A DNA stretch of 64,000 nucleotides from Bacteroides sp. (lineage in GTDB: Bacteria; Bacteroidota; Bacteroidia; Bacteroidales; Bacteroidaceae): positions 372,001 through 436,000 of the forward strand of contig JAJQDI010000009.1 of NCBI GenBank assembly GCA_021202275.1, given 5' to 3'. A model generated the notes under the pieces. That model ran no database searches, had not been told where the DNA came from, and was given only the letters and a program-made list of their open reading frames with translations. Below are positions 55,734 through 64,000 of the stretch, piece by piece (the stretch's first letter is position 1; each line of letters opens with the position of its first letter). The translations under genes were made by a program, and so were the position numbers.

Positions 55734-55961
55734 TCATTTTGTTTGTGATGCGTTACTACTCTCTTTTACTGCGTGCCGGGGCTTCATACGTGCTTCACAG
55801 TCCTGCGATTGTACACATCCGATCCCTTTTTCCCGTAATACTTTATTGCCACTCACATGTCCGTTGGGAAAACGTCCTTCTTTCGTAAAAAAGACCTTTA
55901 GTCCCAGAAAGGTAAGAGATATTGCAACAATTAACAGAGTTATAAGTATAGTATTGAGCAT
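55734..55961 (-). CDS. Small conserved membrane protein with GCVQSQD motif
   Basis: The 75-residue protein has one N-terminal membrane helix (about 3-25, NTILITLLIVAISLTFLGLK) followed by a short cytoplasmic tail with FPNGHVSGNKVLREKGIGC and VQSQDCEARMKP. From memory, this tail with one or two Cys recurs in Bacteroidales. The function is unknown. A TATATTTG -7 element sits on the minus strand at plus 55982-55989, 20 bases upstream of the start. It is 34 bases upstream of ompH. Confidence 0.65.
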   Translation of the reverse strand: MLNTILITLLIVAISLTFLGLKVFFTKEGRFPNGHVSGNKVLREKGIGCVQSQDCEARMKPRHAVKESSNASQTK

Positions 55962-56126
55962 TTCTATTAATTTTGTGGATGCAAATATAGACTTTTGCAG
56001 GGACTATGCCTTCTATTTTTGGATAAAAAAAAAGAAAACAGTCTCTCAACAACCCTTGAATTTAATAATATTTAGCAATAACAGGTTAAAAGGGATTATC
56101 CTTTAACCCTTTCAAAAACAAATTGT

Positions 56127-57590
56127 ATGACAAGATCAACTGACCTGAAGCCCGAAAGTGTCTTCCGTTATTTCGAAGAGATCTGCCAGGTGCCGCGTCC
56201 TTCAAAAAAAGAAGAAAAAATAATTGCTTATCTGAAAGCATTTGGTGAAAAACATGGTTTGGAAACACAGGTGGATGAGGCCGGCAATGTATTGATCCGT
56301 AAACCGGCCACTCCGGGTAAGGAAAATCTACAGACCGTGGTCCTGCAATCTCATGTAGATATGGTATGCGAAAAGAACAACGATGTGGAACATGATTTCC
56401 TCACCGATCCGATCCGTACGGAAACCGATGGAGAATGGATGAAAGCCAAAGGTACTACCCTGGGAGCGGACAATGGCATCGGAGTGGCTGCCCAGTTGGC
56501 TGTTCTGGCGGCGGATGATATCGAACACGGACCGCTGGAATGCCTGTTCACGGTGGACGAAGAGACCGGACTCACCGGAGCATTTGCTCTGAAAGAGGGT
56601 TTTATCCAGGGAGATATCCTGCTCAATCTGGATTCGGAAGATGAAGGAGAACTCTTTATCGGTTGTGCCGGAGGCATCGACTCGGTAGGAGAATTCCGCT
56701 ACGAAGAAACAGAAATTCCCGCGGGTTATTTCTTTTTCCGGATAGAAGTAAAAGGGCTCAAAGGAGGACATTCGGGAGCAGATATTCATCTCGGACTGGG
56801 CAATGCCAACAAAATATTGAACCGTTTCCTGAGCCAGACTTCCAGGAAATACAATATGTATCTGTGCGAGATCAACGGAGGCAACCTGCGCAACGCCATC
56901 GCCAGAGAAGCATACGCGGTTTGTGCCATCCCATTCGCAGATAAAGAATCTATCCGGGTAGATCTGAATCTCTTTATCGCCGATATGGAGAATGAACTTT
57001 CCGTGGTAGAGCCGAACCTACAACTGCTGCTGGAATCAGAATCGGCCCGTACCTGGGCCATTGACCGGAAAACCACCCGCAATTTGTTATTGACCCTGTA
57101 TGGACTTCCACACGGTGTATATGCCATGAGCCAGGACATTCCGGGATTGGTAGAGACATCGACCAATCTGGCTTCTGTGAAGATGAAAGAGGGACGTATC
57201 ATCCGTATAGAGACCAGCCAGCGCAGTTCTGTTCTTTCGGCCCGTGACGATATGGCCCAGACCGTACGTGCCGTATTTGAACTGGGAGGAGCTTCTGTCT
57301 CTTCCGGAGACGGATATCCGGGATGGAAACCCAATCCAAATTCCGCGATCCTCAAAGTAGCGGAAGAGTCATACAAACGTCTGTTCGGAACAGAAGCGAA
57401 AGTAATGGCCATACATGCCGGTCTGGAATGCGGATTGTTCTTAGATAAATATCCCTCATTGGATATGATCTCTTTTGGGCCTACCCTCCGTGGGGTACAT
57501 TCTCCGGACGAACGGATGCATATTCCATCCGTAGAGAAATTCTGGCAACACCTGACAGACATTCTGGCACATGTTCCGGAAAAGAGATAA
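56127..57590 (+). CDS. pepD: Aminoacyl-histidine dipeptidase (peptidase D)
   Basis: This M20-family zinc dipeptidase hydrolyses Xaa-His and other dipeptides. The 487-residue protein has the metal motifs QSHVDMVCEKN (His, Asp), GADNGIGVA (bridging Asp), VDEETGLTGA (catalytic Glu-Glu), and IHAGLECGLF late. The lid domain lies at about 200-390 (GLKGGHSGADIHLGLGNANK). Start context EVFRYFEEICQVPRPSKKEE-like (here VFRYFEEICQVPRPSKKEE) is that of the PepD subfamily. Length matches E. coli PepD (485). The gene is single, with a terminator 30 bases after the stop. Confidence 0.95.
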   Translation: MTRSTDLKPESVFRYFEEICQVPRPSKKEEKIIAYLKAFGEKHGLETQVDEAGNVLIRKPATPGKENLQTVVLQSHVDMVCEKNNDVEHDFLTDPIRTETDGEWMKAKGTTLGADNGIGVAAQLAVLAADDIEHGPLECLFTVDEETGLTGAFALKEGFIQGDILLNLDSEDEGELFIGCAGGIDSVGEFRYEETEIPAGYFFFRIEVKGLKGGHSGADIHLGLGNANKILNRFLSQTSRKYNMYLCEINGGNLRNAIAREAYAVCAIPFADKESIRVDLNLFIADMENELSVVEPNLQLLLESESARTWAIDRKTTRNLLLTLYGLPHGVYAMSQDIPGLVETSTNLASVKMKEGRIIRIETSQRSSVLSARDDMAQTVRAVFELGGASVSSGDGYPGWKPNPNSAILKVAEESYKRLFGTEAKVMAIHAGLECGLFLDKYPSLDMISFGPTLRGVHSPDERMHIPSVEKFWQHLTDILAHVPEKR

Positions 57591-57619
57591 TCCATCTCCG
57601 CTATGAACACATAAAGAGA

Positions 57620-57689
57620 ACAACTGCTTTCGCCCGGCTCCGCAAAGGAACGAGCGATATCTGGAGTGTTTCCGGGTGAAAGCAGTTGT
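57620..57689 (+). terminator. Long hairpin after pepD
   Basis: Arms 57620-57637 (ACAACTGCTTTCGCCCGG) and 57672-57689 pair over 17 of 18 positions plus one G-T wobble; the loop holds CTCC/GGAG pairing. A CTCTTCTCTTTT run follows. It is unusually long for a simple terminator but placed as one. Confidence 0.75.
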
Positions 57690-57723
57690 CTCTTCTCTTT
57701 TAACCTGAAACCGACCCTATACC

Positions 57724-58779
57724 ATGTATCGTTATATGCTTTCCCTGCTCCACTCCTGTTTTTTCTTCCCTATCTGTTTTCTGCTCTTTTACAGGATCGA
57801 TTGTCCGGCACAAACGACCTCTCCTTTTCGTATGGCATTCTGGAATGTGGAGAATCTGTTTGATTGCGAACCGGATACACTGCACAATGACCGGGAATTC
57901 CTTCCCGGTTCGTTACGTAGATGGCACTACGGCAGATACAAAAAGAAACTTACCAATATAGCCCGTGTGATCTCAGCTTTGGGCGAAGGTACTCCTCCGG
58001 CACTCGTAGGATTGTGTGAGGTAGAAAACGACCGTGTGATCCGTGACCTGGTGCGATATTCTCCCCTGAAAGAATGGGGCTACCGCTATGTGATGACAGA
58101 CTCTTCCGATCCACGAGGTATAGATATCGCCTTGCTCTACCAACGTGACCGTTTCTCTCTGCTCTCCTGGCAGGCTGTACCCATATCCGACAACAAACAT
58201 TCCCGATCTTACAGGGATATATTGCATGTCACCGGACTATTGCTTTCGGGTGATACACTGGACGTCGTGGTCTGTCACTTCCCATCCCGCTCGGCAGGCG
58301 GGCGGGAGACAGAAGCGTTCCGACTGACAGCAGCCCGGCGGGTGCGCTCCCTCACCGACAGCCTGATGGCCGTGCGTACACTGCCCGGAATCGTAATTAT
58401 GGGCGATCTGAACGATTATCCTCACAACCGCTCTGTCAAAGAGGTGATCGGAGCAGGTATTCCTGATCCTCCATATGTCTCTGACCATCTCTATCACCTG
58501 CTGGCACGGAAGGCAAAAAAGCAGGGATATGGCAGCTACAAACACCAGGGAGAATGGGGACTGCTGGACCATCTGATTGTATCGGGATCCTTACTCGATC
58601 CTCTACGTACTGTCTATACCCACGAAGACTATGCTCATGTGGCTTTCCTTCCTTTTCTTCTGATCCGGGACGACACGTATGGTGGCAACAAACCCTTCCG
58701 CACCTACCACGGTATGAAGTATCAGGGAGGATACAGCGACCATCTGCCTGTGTATACAGATCTGCTGTTCCGGGAATAG
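57724..58779 (+). CDS. Endonuclease/exonuclease/phosphatase-family hydrolase
   Basis: The 351-residue protein begins with a hydrophobic stretch (CFFFPICFLLFYRIDCPAQT) that may export it. The metal-dependent phosphoesterase fold follows: MAFWNVENLFDC (Asn/Glu), LVGLCEVENDRV (metal Glu), VVCHFPSRSAGG (His), IVIMGDLNDYP (Asp-Asn) and YSDHLPVYTDL (Asp-His). These five motifs are those of the DNase I-like family. Substrate cannot be told. With a signal sequence it would be a periplasmic or secreted nuclease or phosphatase, as in many Bacteroidetes. Confidence 0.9.
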   Translation: MYRYMLSLLHSCFFFPICFLLFYRIDCPAQTTSPFRMAFWNVENLFDCEPDTLHNDREFLPGSLRRWHYGRYKKKLTNIARVISALGEGTPPALVGLCEVENDRVIRDLVRYSPLKEWGYRYVMTDSSDPRGIDIALLYQRDRFSLLSWQAVPISDNKHSRSYRDILHVTGLLLSGDTLDVVVCHFPSRSAGGRETEAFRLTAARRVRSLTDSLMAVRTLPGIVIMGDLNDYPHNRSVKEVIGAGIPDPPYVSDHLYHLLARKAKKQGYGSYKHQGEWGLLDHLIVSGSLLDPLRTVYTHEDYAHVAFLPFLLIRDDTYGGNKPFRTYHGMKYQGGYSDHLPVYTDLLFRE

Positions 58780-59038
58780 AAATAAATCCCGGATATCGCT
58801 GCCGATCTGCCCCTAGCAAAGACCTGCTTTCCCGGAATATTCTTGTTATATGCGGGAAATATATAACCGCATATCTGCACAAGGATTTACTGGAATGATC
58901 CGGATATAAGAGAGTGTGTACCGGAGTGTTTATGCAAACGTTCGCATAAATACAAATCGTATTTGTGAAGAGAGCAGATCTGTGAATTGTAAGGATTTAA
59001 CTACTTTTGACACAGAGATAAACTATAATGTATATACC

Positions 59039-60448
59039 ATGAAAAAACTCTTTTACTTATCTTTTTTATCCGCGATCCTTTTTTTCTCCGGATGCAGTGG
59101 CAGTAACAACAAGACAGCCGATACGGGAAATGTTCCGGCTACAGAGGTAAAACACCCCGAATGGAGCCGTCAGGCAGTGATGTACGAAGTGAACATACGT
59201 CAGTATACCCAGGAAGGAACATTCGAAGCATTCCGTCCTCACCTGCCCCGTCTGAAGGAACTGGGCGTGGATGTTCTCTGGTTTATGCCGGTTTACCCCA
59301 TTTCCAAAGTAAACCGTAAAGGTACGCTGGGTAGTTACTACGCCATACGTGACTACAAAGGAGTGAATCCGGAATTCGGTACTGCGGACGAATTCAGGTC
59401 GTTGGTAAAAGAAGCTCAGGACATGGGATTCAAGGTATTGCTCGACTGGGTAGCCAACCACAGCGGGGGTGACAATATCTGGCTGGAAGAACATCCGGAC
59501 TGGTATGTAAGAGACGAGAACGGAGATCCGGTGATCCCTTACGACTGGAGTGATACGTACAAATTAGATTATACCAACCCGGATATGCGCGCCGGCATGA
59601 TAGATGCTCTTACCTACTGGGTAAGCGAATACAATATCGATGGCTACCGCTGCGACGTTGCCTACGAAGTACCCACCGACTTCTGGGAAGATGCCCGACA
59701 GAAATTGGAGGCCATCAAACCGGTATTCATGCTGGCAGAGGCCGAAACAGCAGACCTGCTGGAAAAAGCCTTTGATATGAACTACAACTGGCGCCTGAAA
59801 GACTTGATGAATCAGATCGTACAGGGAGAAAAAGCAGCCCACGGTACCACTTACCAGAACGAAACAACTGAAATGGCAAAAAAACAAGCCATTGATATAG
59901 ACGCGATGCTGGCCAGCCAGAACAGCATCTACCCTTCAGACAGTTACCGGATGAATTTCATCACCAACCACGACGAGAACTCATGGGACGGATCAGAATT
60001 CAAACGTCTCGGACAGGGAGTAGAGGCCTTTGCCGTACTGACCTATACCCTTCCCGGAATGCCACTGATCTACACCGGACAGGAAACCGGAATGGACCGG
60101 GAACTGGAGTTCTTTGAGAAAGATACTCCTCCGGACTGGACGATCAATTCATGGTTCGACTTTTATAAGAAACTGAATGAGCTGAAACATAGCCAGGAAG
60201 CACTGGCTGCCGGAACCCAGGGAGGCGATATGGTACGCTATCCGACAGAATCGGATGATCTGTATATATTCTCCCGCACCCAGGGGAACTCCACTGTACT
60301 GGTCTACCTCAACCTCAACGGTGCTCCCTCTGCCATTACTTACAAAGAGAATGCACCTGCGGGAAGCTACCAGAACTTCTTCACTGCCACACAGGAGGAA
60401 CTCCCTTCTCAGCTGGATGCCTGGGAATACAGGGTATATGTAAAATGA
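59039..60448 (+). CDS. GH13 alpha-amylase-family lipoprotein
   Basis: The start at 59039 gives a lipoprotein signal (FLSAILFFSGCSG); the upstream extension to 58916 has no such sense. The 469-residue mature GH13 barrel has GVDVLWFMPVYPIS, VLLDWVANHSGGD (conserved region I), IDGYRCDVAYEVP (nucleophile Asp, region II), FMLAEAETADLLEK (acid Glu, region III) and FITNHDENSWDG (transition-state Asp, region IV). All catalytic residues are present. It should act on alpha-1,4-glucans or maltooligosaccharides at the cell surface or in the periplasm. A TACTTTTG -7-like element at 59002-59009 lies 29 bases before the start. It is not part of a SusC/D cluster here. Confidence 0.9.
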   Translation: MKKLFYLSFLSAILFFSGCSGSNNKTADTGNVPATEVKHPEWSRQAVMYEVNIRQYTQEGTFEAFRPHLPRLKELGVDVLWFMPVYPISKVNRKGTLGSYYAIRDYKGVNPEFGTADEFRSLVKEAQDMGFKVLLDWVANHSGGDNIWLEEHPDWYVRDENGDPVIPYDWSDTYKLDYTNPDMRAGMIDALTYWVSEYNIDGYRCDVAYEVPTDFWEDARQKLEAIKPVFMLAEAETADLLEKAFDMNYNWRLKDLMNQIVQGEKAAHGTTYQNETTEMAKKQAIDIDAMLASQNSIYPSDSYRMNFITNHDENSWDGSEFKRLGQGVEAFAVLTYTLPGMPLIYTGQETGMDRELEFFEKDTPPDWTINSWFDFYKKLNELKHSQEALAAGTQGGDMVRYPTESDDLYIFSRTQGNSTVLVYLNLNGAPSAITYKENAPAGSYQNFFTATQEELPSQLDAWEYRVYVK

Positions 60449-60647
60449 TTTACGAATGGACGATTTACGATTTACGATTGAAGTTACATAGGATTATTAT
60501 TACTCAATGTTATGATGCCTATGTAGATATATATTTGCATCTCTGCAAAACATGTCCAAATATATAGGGATGAATTAATTCGTTACCACAAATACGTTTG
60601 ATGAATAAACTTATGTAATCTCAATCGTAAATCATCCATTCGTAAAT
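60447..60647. repeat. Intergenic repeat copy (e) of the TTTACGATGTACGAT family
   Basis: The left arm begins in the amylase stop codon (TGATTTACGAATGG) and continues GATTTACGATTTACGATTG. The right arm (60620-60647) is the inverse (CAATCGTAAATCATCCATTCGTAAATC). The interior has a second pair, TATGTAGATATATATTTGC and CAAATATATAGGGATG, recalling the arms of the element at 18380. It fills the space between two convergent genes. Confidence 0.7.
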
Positions 60648-60651
60648 CTCT

Positions 60652-61314
60652 TCATTTTTCCTCGTTATTTTTACGATAATCTTCCAGGAAACGGGCCAGA
60701 CCGGCATCGGTAAGCGGATGATTGAGTAATCCTTTAATAGCCTCCAGCGGGCAGGTAACTACATCCGTTCCCATATCCACACACTGAACGATGTGGTGAG
60801 AATTACGGATCGATGCAGCCAGCACCTGAGTAGGGAAATCATAATACCGCAACATCTCTACGATACTACCTATCAGCGCAACTCCGTCTTCACCGATATC
60901 ATCCAGCCGTCCGACAAAGGGAGAGACATAGGTAGCTCCGGCCTTGGCAGCGAGTAGTGCCTGTCCGGTAGAGAAGATGAGCGTGCAATTGGTTCGTATT
61001 CCCTTATCGGAGAAGTAACGCAAGGCTTTGATCCCATCCGCTGTACAGGGCACCTTTACCACAATATGCGGATCAAGTCCGGCAAGTATGGTTCCTTCAT
61101 CGATCATCCCGTTGTAGTCTGTAGCAATCACCTCCGCACTCACATCCCCTCCTACCATTTGGCAGATCCTGATATAATGTTCATGCTGGTTCTGCACTCC
61201 TTTGATCCCCTCTTTTGCCATCAGAGAAGGATTTGTAGTTACTCCATCCAGAATACCCATTTCATGAGCTTCACGGATCTGATCTAGATTGGCTGTATCA
61301 ATAAAAAATTTCAT
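60652..61314 (-). CDS. Fructose-6-phosphate aldolase-like transaldolase
   Basis: The 220-residue protein is of the short transaldolase (TalC/FSA) class: KFFIDTANLDQIREA at the N-terminus with the conserved Asp, VTTNPSLMAKEG, HIVVKVPCTADGIKALRYFS with the Schiff-base Lys in VKVP, TLIFSTGQALLAAKAGATYV, and SPFVGRLDDIGEDG. In bacteria with this form it often serves as the transaldolase of the pentose phosphate route, so F6P aldolase activity is not certain. A long convergent repeat lies between it and the amylase. Confidence 0.93.
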   Translation of the reverse strand: MKFFIDTANLDQIREAHEMGILDGVTTNPSLMAKEGIKGVQNQHEHYIRICQMVGGDVSAEVIATDYNGMIDEGTILAGLDPHIVVKVPCTADGIKALRYFSDKGIRTNCTLIFSTGQALLAAKAGATYVSPFVGRLDDIGEDGVALIGSIVEMLRYYDFPTQVLAASIRNSHHIVQCVDMGTDVVTCPLEAIKGLLNHPLTDAGLARFLEDYRKNNEEK

Positions 61315-61444
61315 ATCGTATCCTTATTAATTGATTATTTGTCTTAACAGGGTTTCGTGACCTGTTGTTCACTCCGGCAGGGTCTTTTGTTCAGACATAT
61401 AGATCAATGACAGGATACATCCACGGATAGGAAATCAGTCCGGA

Positions 61445-61990
61445 TCAGAGTCCTCTGACTCCCAGTGAACGAAGTTGGTTGGCATCATACATATCCAGGT
61501 AAGCCTCTTCATCCTTTCTCTTGATCAGAAGCCAGTTCTTCGGATCGGTACGGTTCATTCCCATCAGGCGGAACGCCCCTTTGAGGTATTCCCCCTCCAG
61601 ATAAAATTCCAGCAAACGATCTTCCAAAGCCTTACCTATATCTTCAAATCCTTGTGCCGGATACCACAGGCCCGAATCCCAGACCTCCACTGTGCCTGCT
61701 CCGTAACTACCGGAAGGAATGGTACCCTCAAAACGCGCGTAATCGAGCGGATGATCCTCTACCAGAACAGCCAGCCGTTTATCAGCCGGATTCATAGAAG
61801 GCCCTTTGGGAATGGCCCAGCTTTTCAGCACTCCGTCGAATTCCAACCGGAAATCAAAGTGCAGATGTGAGGCCTGATGACGTTGTACCACGAAACTCAA
61901 CCGATCGTGACTGCCGCTCTGCTTTTCCACAGGAGCAGGTTCGGAGGTTTTCTGAAAATCCCTCTTCCTGTTATATTCTGCCAGACTCAT
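61445..61990 (-). CDS. Standalone LigD phosphoesterase domain protein
   Basis: The 181-residue protein matches the 3'-phosphoesterase (DNA polymerase ligase N-terminal) domain of LigD. It has FVVQRHQASHLHFDFRLEFD with metal His/Asp, SWAIPKGPS, AVLVEDHPLDYARFEG, IPSGSYGAGTVEVWDSGLW and the closing KNWLLIKRKDEEA. In LigD this domain trims 3' ends in non-homologous end joining; here no ligase or polymerase domain, and no Ku gene, lies nearby. Standalone forms exist in other bacteria and archaea. A role in DNA-end cleaning is inferred from the family. Confidence 0.9.
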   Translation of the reverse strand: MSLAEYNRKRDFQKTSEPAPVEKQSGSHDRLSFVVQRHQASHLHFDFRLEFDGVLKSWAIPKGPSMNPADKRLAVLVEDHPLDYARFEGTIPSGSYGAGTVEVWDSGLWYPAQGFEDIGKALEDRLLEFYLEGEYLKGAFRLMGMNRTDPKNWLLIKRKDEEAYLDMYDANQLRSLGVRGL

Positions 61991-62079
61991 GTATGTATAT
62001 ATAAGAGATAAACACTAATTTCTATATTATGTATATAACATCCCTGGGGCAAAGAAAGATCATGGAAACACAGATTTCA

Positions 62080-63549
62080 CTACACATGGCGCGTCAGATG
62101 TATTCTCCGGTCAATGGAGACCGGAAGTTCCGATTCATAGTGAGTCACCATGATCAGGGTCTTATCCCTGCGTTCACAGAAAGCCTCTATGATCTGTTTC
62201 ACCCGATACCGGTTGTCGGTATCCAATCCGTGCAAGGGTTCGTCCAGGATCAGCAGTTCAGGATCTTTCACAAACGCTCGTGCCAGTAAAACAAGCCGCT
62301 GTTCTCCACTGGACAACTGCAGGAAAGGACGGTCTTTGACAGAAGCTATACCGAAAATATCCATCCACCATTCGCATACTGCTAACTGATCTGTCTGCAT
62401 CTTCTTATACAACCCGATGCTATCGTGCAGACCGGAAGCGACGATCTCTATGGCAGGCAGGTTTTTAAGATAGGCACGGTGCATCTCCGGACTCACATAA
62501 CCTATGTGACGTTTGATGTCCCAGATACTCTCTCCAGAACCACGCTTGCGCCCGAAAAGCCGGATGTCACAAGCATACGACTGAGGATTATCGGCACATA
62601 CCAGGCTTAATAAAGTGGATTTTCCCGAACCATTTTCTCCGGTCAACGCCCACTTCTCACCCCGCTTCACCACCCAGTCCAGTTCATGCAGAATGGTACG
62701 GTTGCCATAGCGGATACTTACTTTATTCAACTTCACTACCTCCTCAGAAGAAAACAGATCTTCACGTGCGGGCAATGACAAGATCCGTTCTCTGCGCAGC
62801 CTGACCTCCTCGCTCAGATCACGGGGTATATATCTGTCGAGATACTCGTCCCGGGTAAGTTTATCTCCTACTTTCCGATCCTCTACCGGTATCACATGTG
62901 TAATGAACTGCGGGATATCATCCATCAGCGAAAGCACCAGAACAATCTGTAAGGCCTCCCGCCGCGCCAACTGCTCCAACAAACGGAAAAGCAATTCCCG
63001 GGTAGCAGCATCCAGCCCGATGAAAGGGTTGTCCATGATCAGTACGCGGGGAGAGGTCAGAAGTGTGCGTGTAAGCTGGAATTTACGTAATTCACCGCTC
63101 GAAAGCAGAATGATCTTCTTATCCAGTAAGGGAGCGATACGAAACAAATCGAAAAGTTCCTCTTTCAACTTCTCGTTTGTCACCTGTCCGAGCATCTCAC
63201 TCACCAGCGGGGCATCTTCCTGATCATGAGTGTTCCAGCGTTGCTGATAATAATAACTGGCATCCGCTGCTCCATACGTATCCCGGAAAGCGATGTATTT
63301 GATGTTGTCGTACGCGGTTTGTGTAAGGGAAGGAGAGAAATCATACGACAGACTTCCTTCACGCAGTAGATTCTTGCCCGTAAGCATATCTACCAGCAGA
63401 CTCTTTCCTGCTCCGTTAGGTCCCACAATGGCTATATGTTCACCTGCTGAAAGTAAAGCAGTAGCCGGAGCATCCAGCCGTACCAGAGGATTCCGGGCCA
63501 CCCCGTCTCTGAGAGTTAAGATATGCTGTGTCATATACGGTATCTTCAT
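62080..63549 (-). CDS. ABC ATPase with two nucleotide-binding domains (ModF-like)
   Basis: The 489-residue protein has two ATPase domains and no membrane segments. Domain 1 has GPNGAGKSLLVDMLTGK, LSSGELRKFQLTRTL and LIMDNPFIGLD, with an Asn in place of Glu after Walker B. Domain 2 has GENGSGKSTLLSLVCADN, LSSGEQRLVLLARAF and LILDEPLHGLD. The layout matches the ModF/PhrA family, linked to molybdate-related genes in E. coli but otherwise of unclear role. No permease is nearby. The Asn after Walker B in domain 1 may make it a degenerate site. ATG at 63549 or 63534 are both possible; a TACTTTTG element lies upstream (plus 63565-63572). Confidence 0.85.
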   Translation of the reverse strand: MKIPYMTQHILTLRDGVARNPLVRLDAPATALLSAGEHIAIVGPNGAGKSLLVDMLTGKNLLREGSLSYDFSPSLTQTAYDNIKYIAFRDTYGAADASYYYQQRWNTHDQEDAPLVSEMLGQVTNEKLKEELFDLFRIAPLLDKKIILLSSGELRKFQLTRTLLTSPRVLIMDNPFIGLDAATRELLFRLLEQLARREALQIVLVLSLMDDIPQFITHVIPVEDRKVGDKLTRDEYLDRYIPRDLSEEVRLRRERILSLPAREDLFSSEEVVKLNKVSIRYGNRTILHELDWVVKRGEKWALTGENGSGKSTLLSLVCADNPQSYACDIRLFGRKRGSGESIWDIKRHIGYVSPEMHRAYLKNLPAIEIVASGLHDSIGLYKKMQTDQLAVCEWWMDIFGIASVKDRPFLQLSSGEQRLVLLARAFVKDPELLILDEPLHGLDTDNRYRVKQIIEAFCERRDKTLIMVTHYESELPVSIDRRIHLTRHV

Positions 63550-63867
63550 TTCTATTTAAAAAAACAAAAGTAGTCATTATTCAAAAATCAGGAATACCCC
63601 TGTCTTTATTTTTATTCAAGTATGTAGTACAACCGAAAAACTCTCTGAATAAATCCCTACTCGTATGTATAAAAAATCCCTGTCAGTTACCGTCTTCTAA
63701 CTGATCAGCCCATACGCGTTGAAAAAGAATGGAATCAGGGAAGAGAATTACAAATAAATATATACAAACAGTTGCTTATATCAAATAAATTTACTTACTT
63801 TAAGCACTTTTTACATCCGCCTGTATATATCAGGAAGGTTATATTTACTATTTAAAATTTTATTCGT
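63550..63867. other. 318-base AT-rich intergenic region
   Basis: Divergent region between the two-NBD ATPase and a lipoprotein gene. Apart from a minus-strand TACTTTTG (63565-63572), no gene, hairpin or repeat was seen. Confidence 0.4.
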
Positions 63868-64000
63868 ATGAGAATTTTTTGTATTACTACCCGCAGGGCA
63901 CTTTATGGGTTTGCCCTATTGCTGACGCTTACTTTGGTTATAAGTACTTCTTGTTCTACTGACAACGATCCTGCTCCTAAAGACCCACCTCCTGTTGACA
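63868..64000 (+). CDS. Partial lipoprotein gene
   Basis: A reading frame from ATG at 63868 runs off the right edge after 44 codons. It encodes a basic N-terminus, a hydrophobic helix (YGFALLLTLTLVISTSC) with a lipobox Cys, and a Pro/Asp-rich linker (NDPAPKDPPPVD). This is the start of a typical Bacteroidetes surface lipoprotein; its domain lies outside the window. Confidence 0.85.
   Translation, partial: MRIFCITTRRALYGFALLLTLTLVISTSCSTDNDPAPKDPPPVD

Noticed and set aside
1..64000. rRNA, tRNA or riboswitch genes
   Set aside because: No conserved rRNA segments, no cloverleaf with TTCGANNC arm and no familiar riboswitch core was found by reading; a covariance search could still reveal small ones.

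Overview
The window comes from a Bacteroidota genome, most likely order Bacteroidales. Evidence for this is the recurring TAnnTTTG -7 promoter elements, genes with poor Shine-Dalgarno sites, a DUF5686 outer-membrane protein, an aspartate decarboxylase/AspT pair, GIN-domain (DUF2807) and BON lipoproteins, MacB-like permease arrays, secreted RHS proteins with a Bacteroidetes-type N-terminus, and a small membrane protein with a GCVQSQD motif. The genus cannot be fixed from the sequence; a Parabacteroides/Tannerella/Porphyromonas-like relative is a guess. No rRNA, tRNA, CRISPR array or transposase gene was seen.

Layout. (1) 1-2935, minus strand: a tight operon of myo-inositol-1-phosphate synthase, a sugar/alcohol-phosphate nucleotidyltransferase, an ATP-grasp protein (frameshifted in a T8 tract) and the first codons of a gene that may be a CDP-alcohol phosphotransferase. 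It looks like an inositol-lipid or inositol-headgroup pathway. (2) 3125-5671: DUF5686 outer-membrane protein. (3) 6239-9719: aspartate:alanine antiporter AspT plus aspartate 4-decarboxylase, a proton-motive-force and acid-tolerance module, then a porin. (4) 11140-32609: a large efflux region. It holds a sigma-54-type two-component system, TolC, an orphan periplasmic-binding sensor kinase, then an operon of HlyD adaptor, four pairs of MacB/FtsX-like permeases, one LolD/MacB-type ATPase and a GIN-domain protein. Two identical 18-bp palindromes, each with a -24/-12-like promoter downstream, precede tolC and hlyD and suggest control by the NtrC-like regulator, although both palindromes could also be terminators. 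(5) 32634-34218: LysM glucosaminidase and cytidine deaminase. (6) 34219-43544: an RHS polymorphic-toxin locus with an upstream frameshifted RHS/YD protein, a full RHS toxin and putative immunity gene, an orphan RHS toxin tip with its own immunity gene, and a decayed third RHS fragment. Toxin tips and immunity genes are visibly AT-rich compared with the RHS cores. (7) 44016-45795: an ABC-F ATPase (frameshifted) behind a possible attenuator leader with a five-codon ORF. (8) 46069-63549: mostly housekeeping and envelope genes: YeaQ, beta-barrel protein, helical-repeat lipoprotein, pncB, BON and Kbp-like LysM proteins, MscS-like channel (with an in-frame amber), dnaX, divIC, OmpH, pepD, an endonuclease, a GH13 lipoprotein, an FSA-type transaldolase, a standalone LigD phosphoesterase domain and a two-NBD ABC ATPase. 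A lipoprotein gene runs off the right end.

Two features cut across the window. First, seven genes carry single-base homopolymer frameshifts and two genes carry three in-frame stops between them, mostly in the efflux and RHS regions; this is either real decay or phase variation, or base-calling error. Second, a family of intergenic inverted repeats built on the core GATTTACGATGTACGATTG recurs five times, in four cases close to stop codons.
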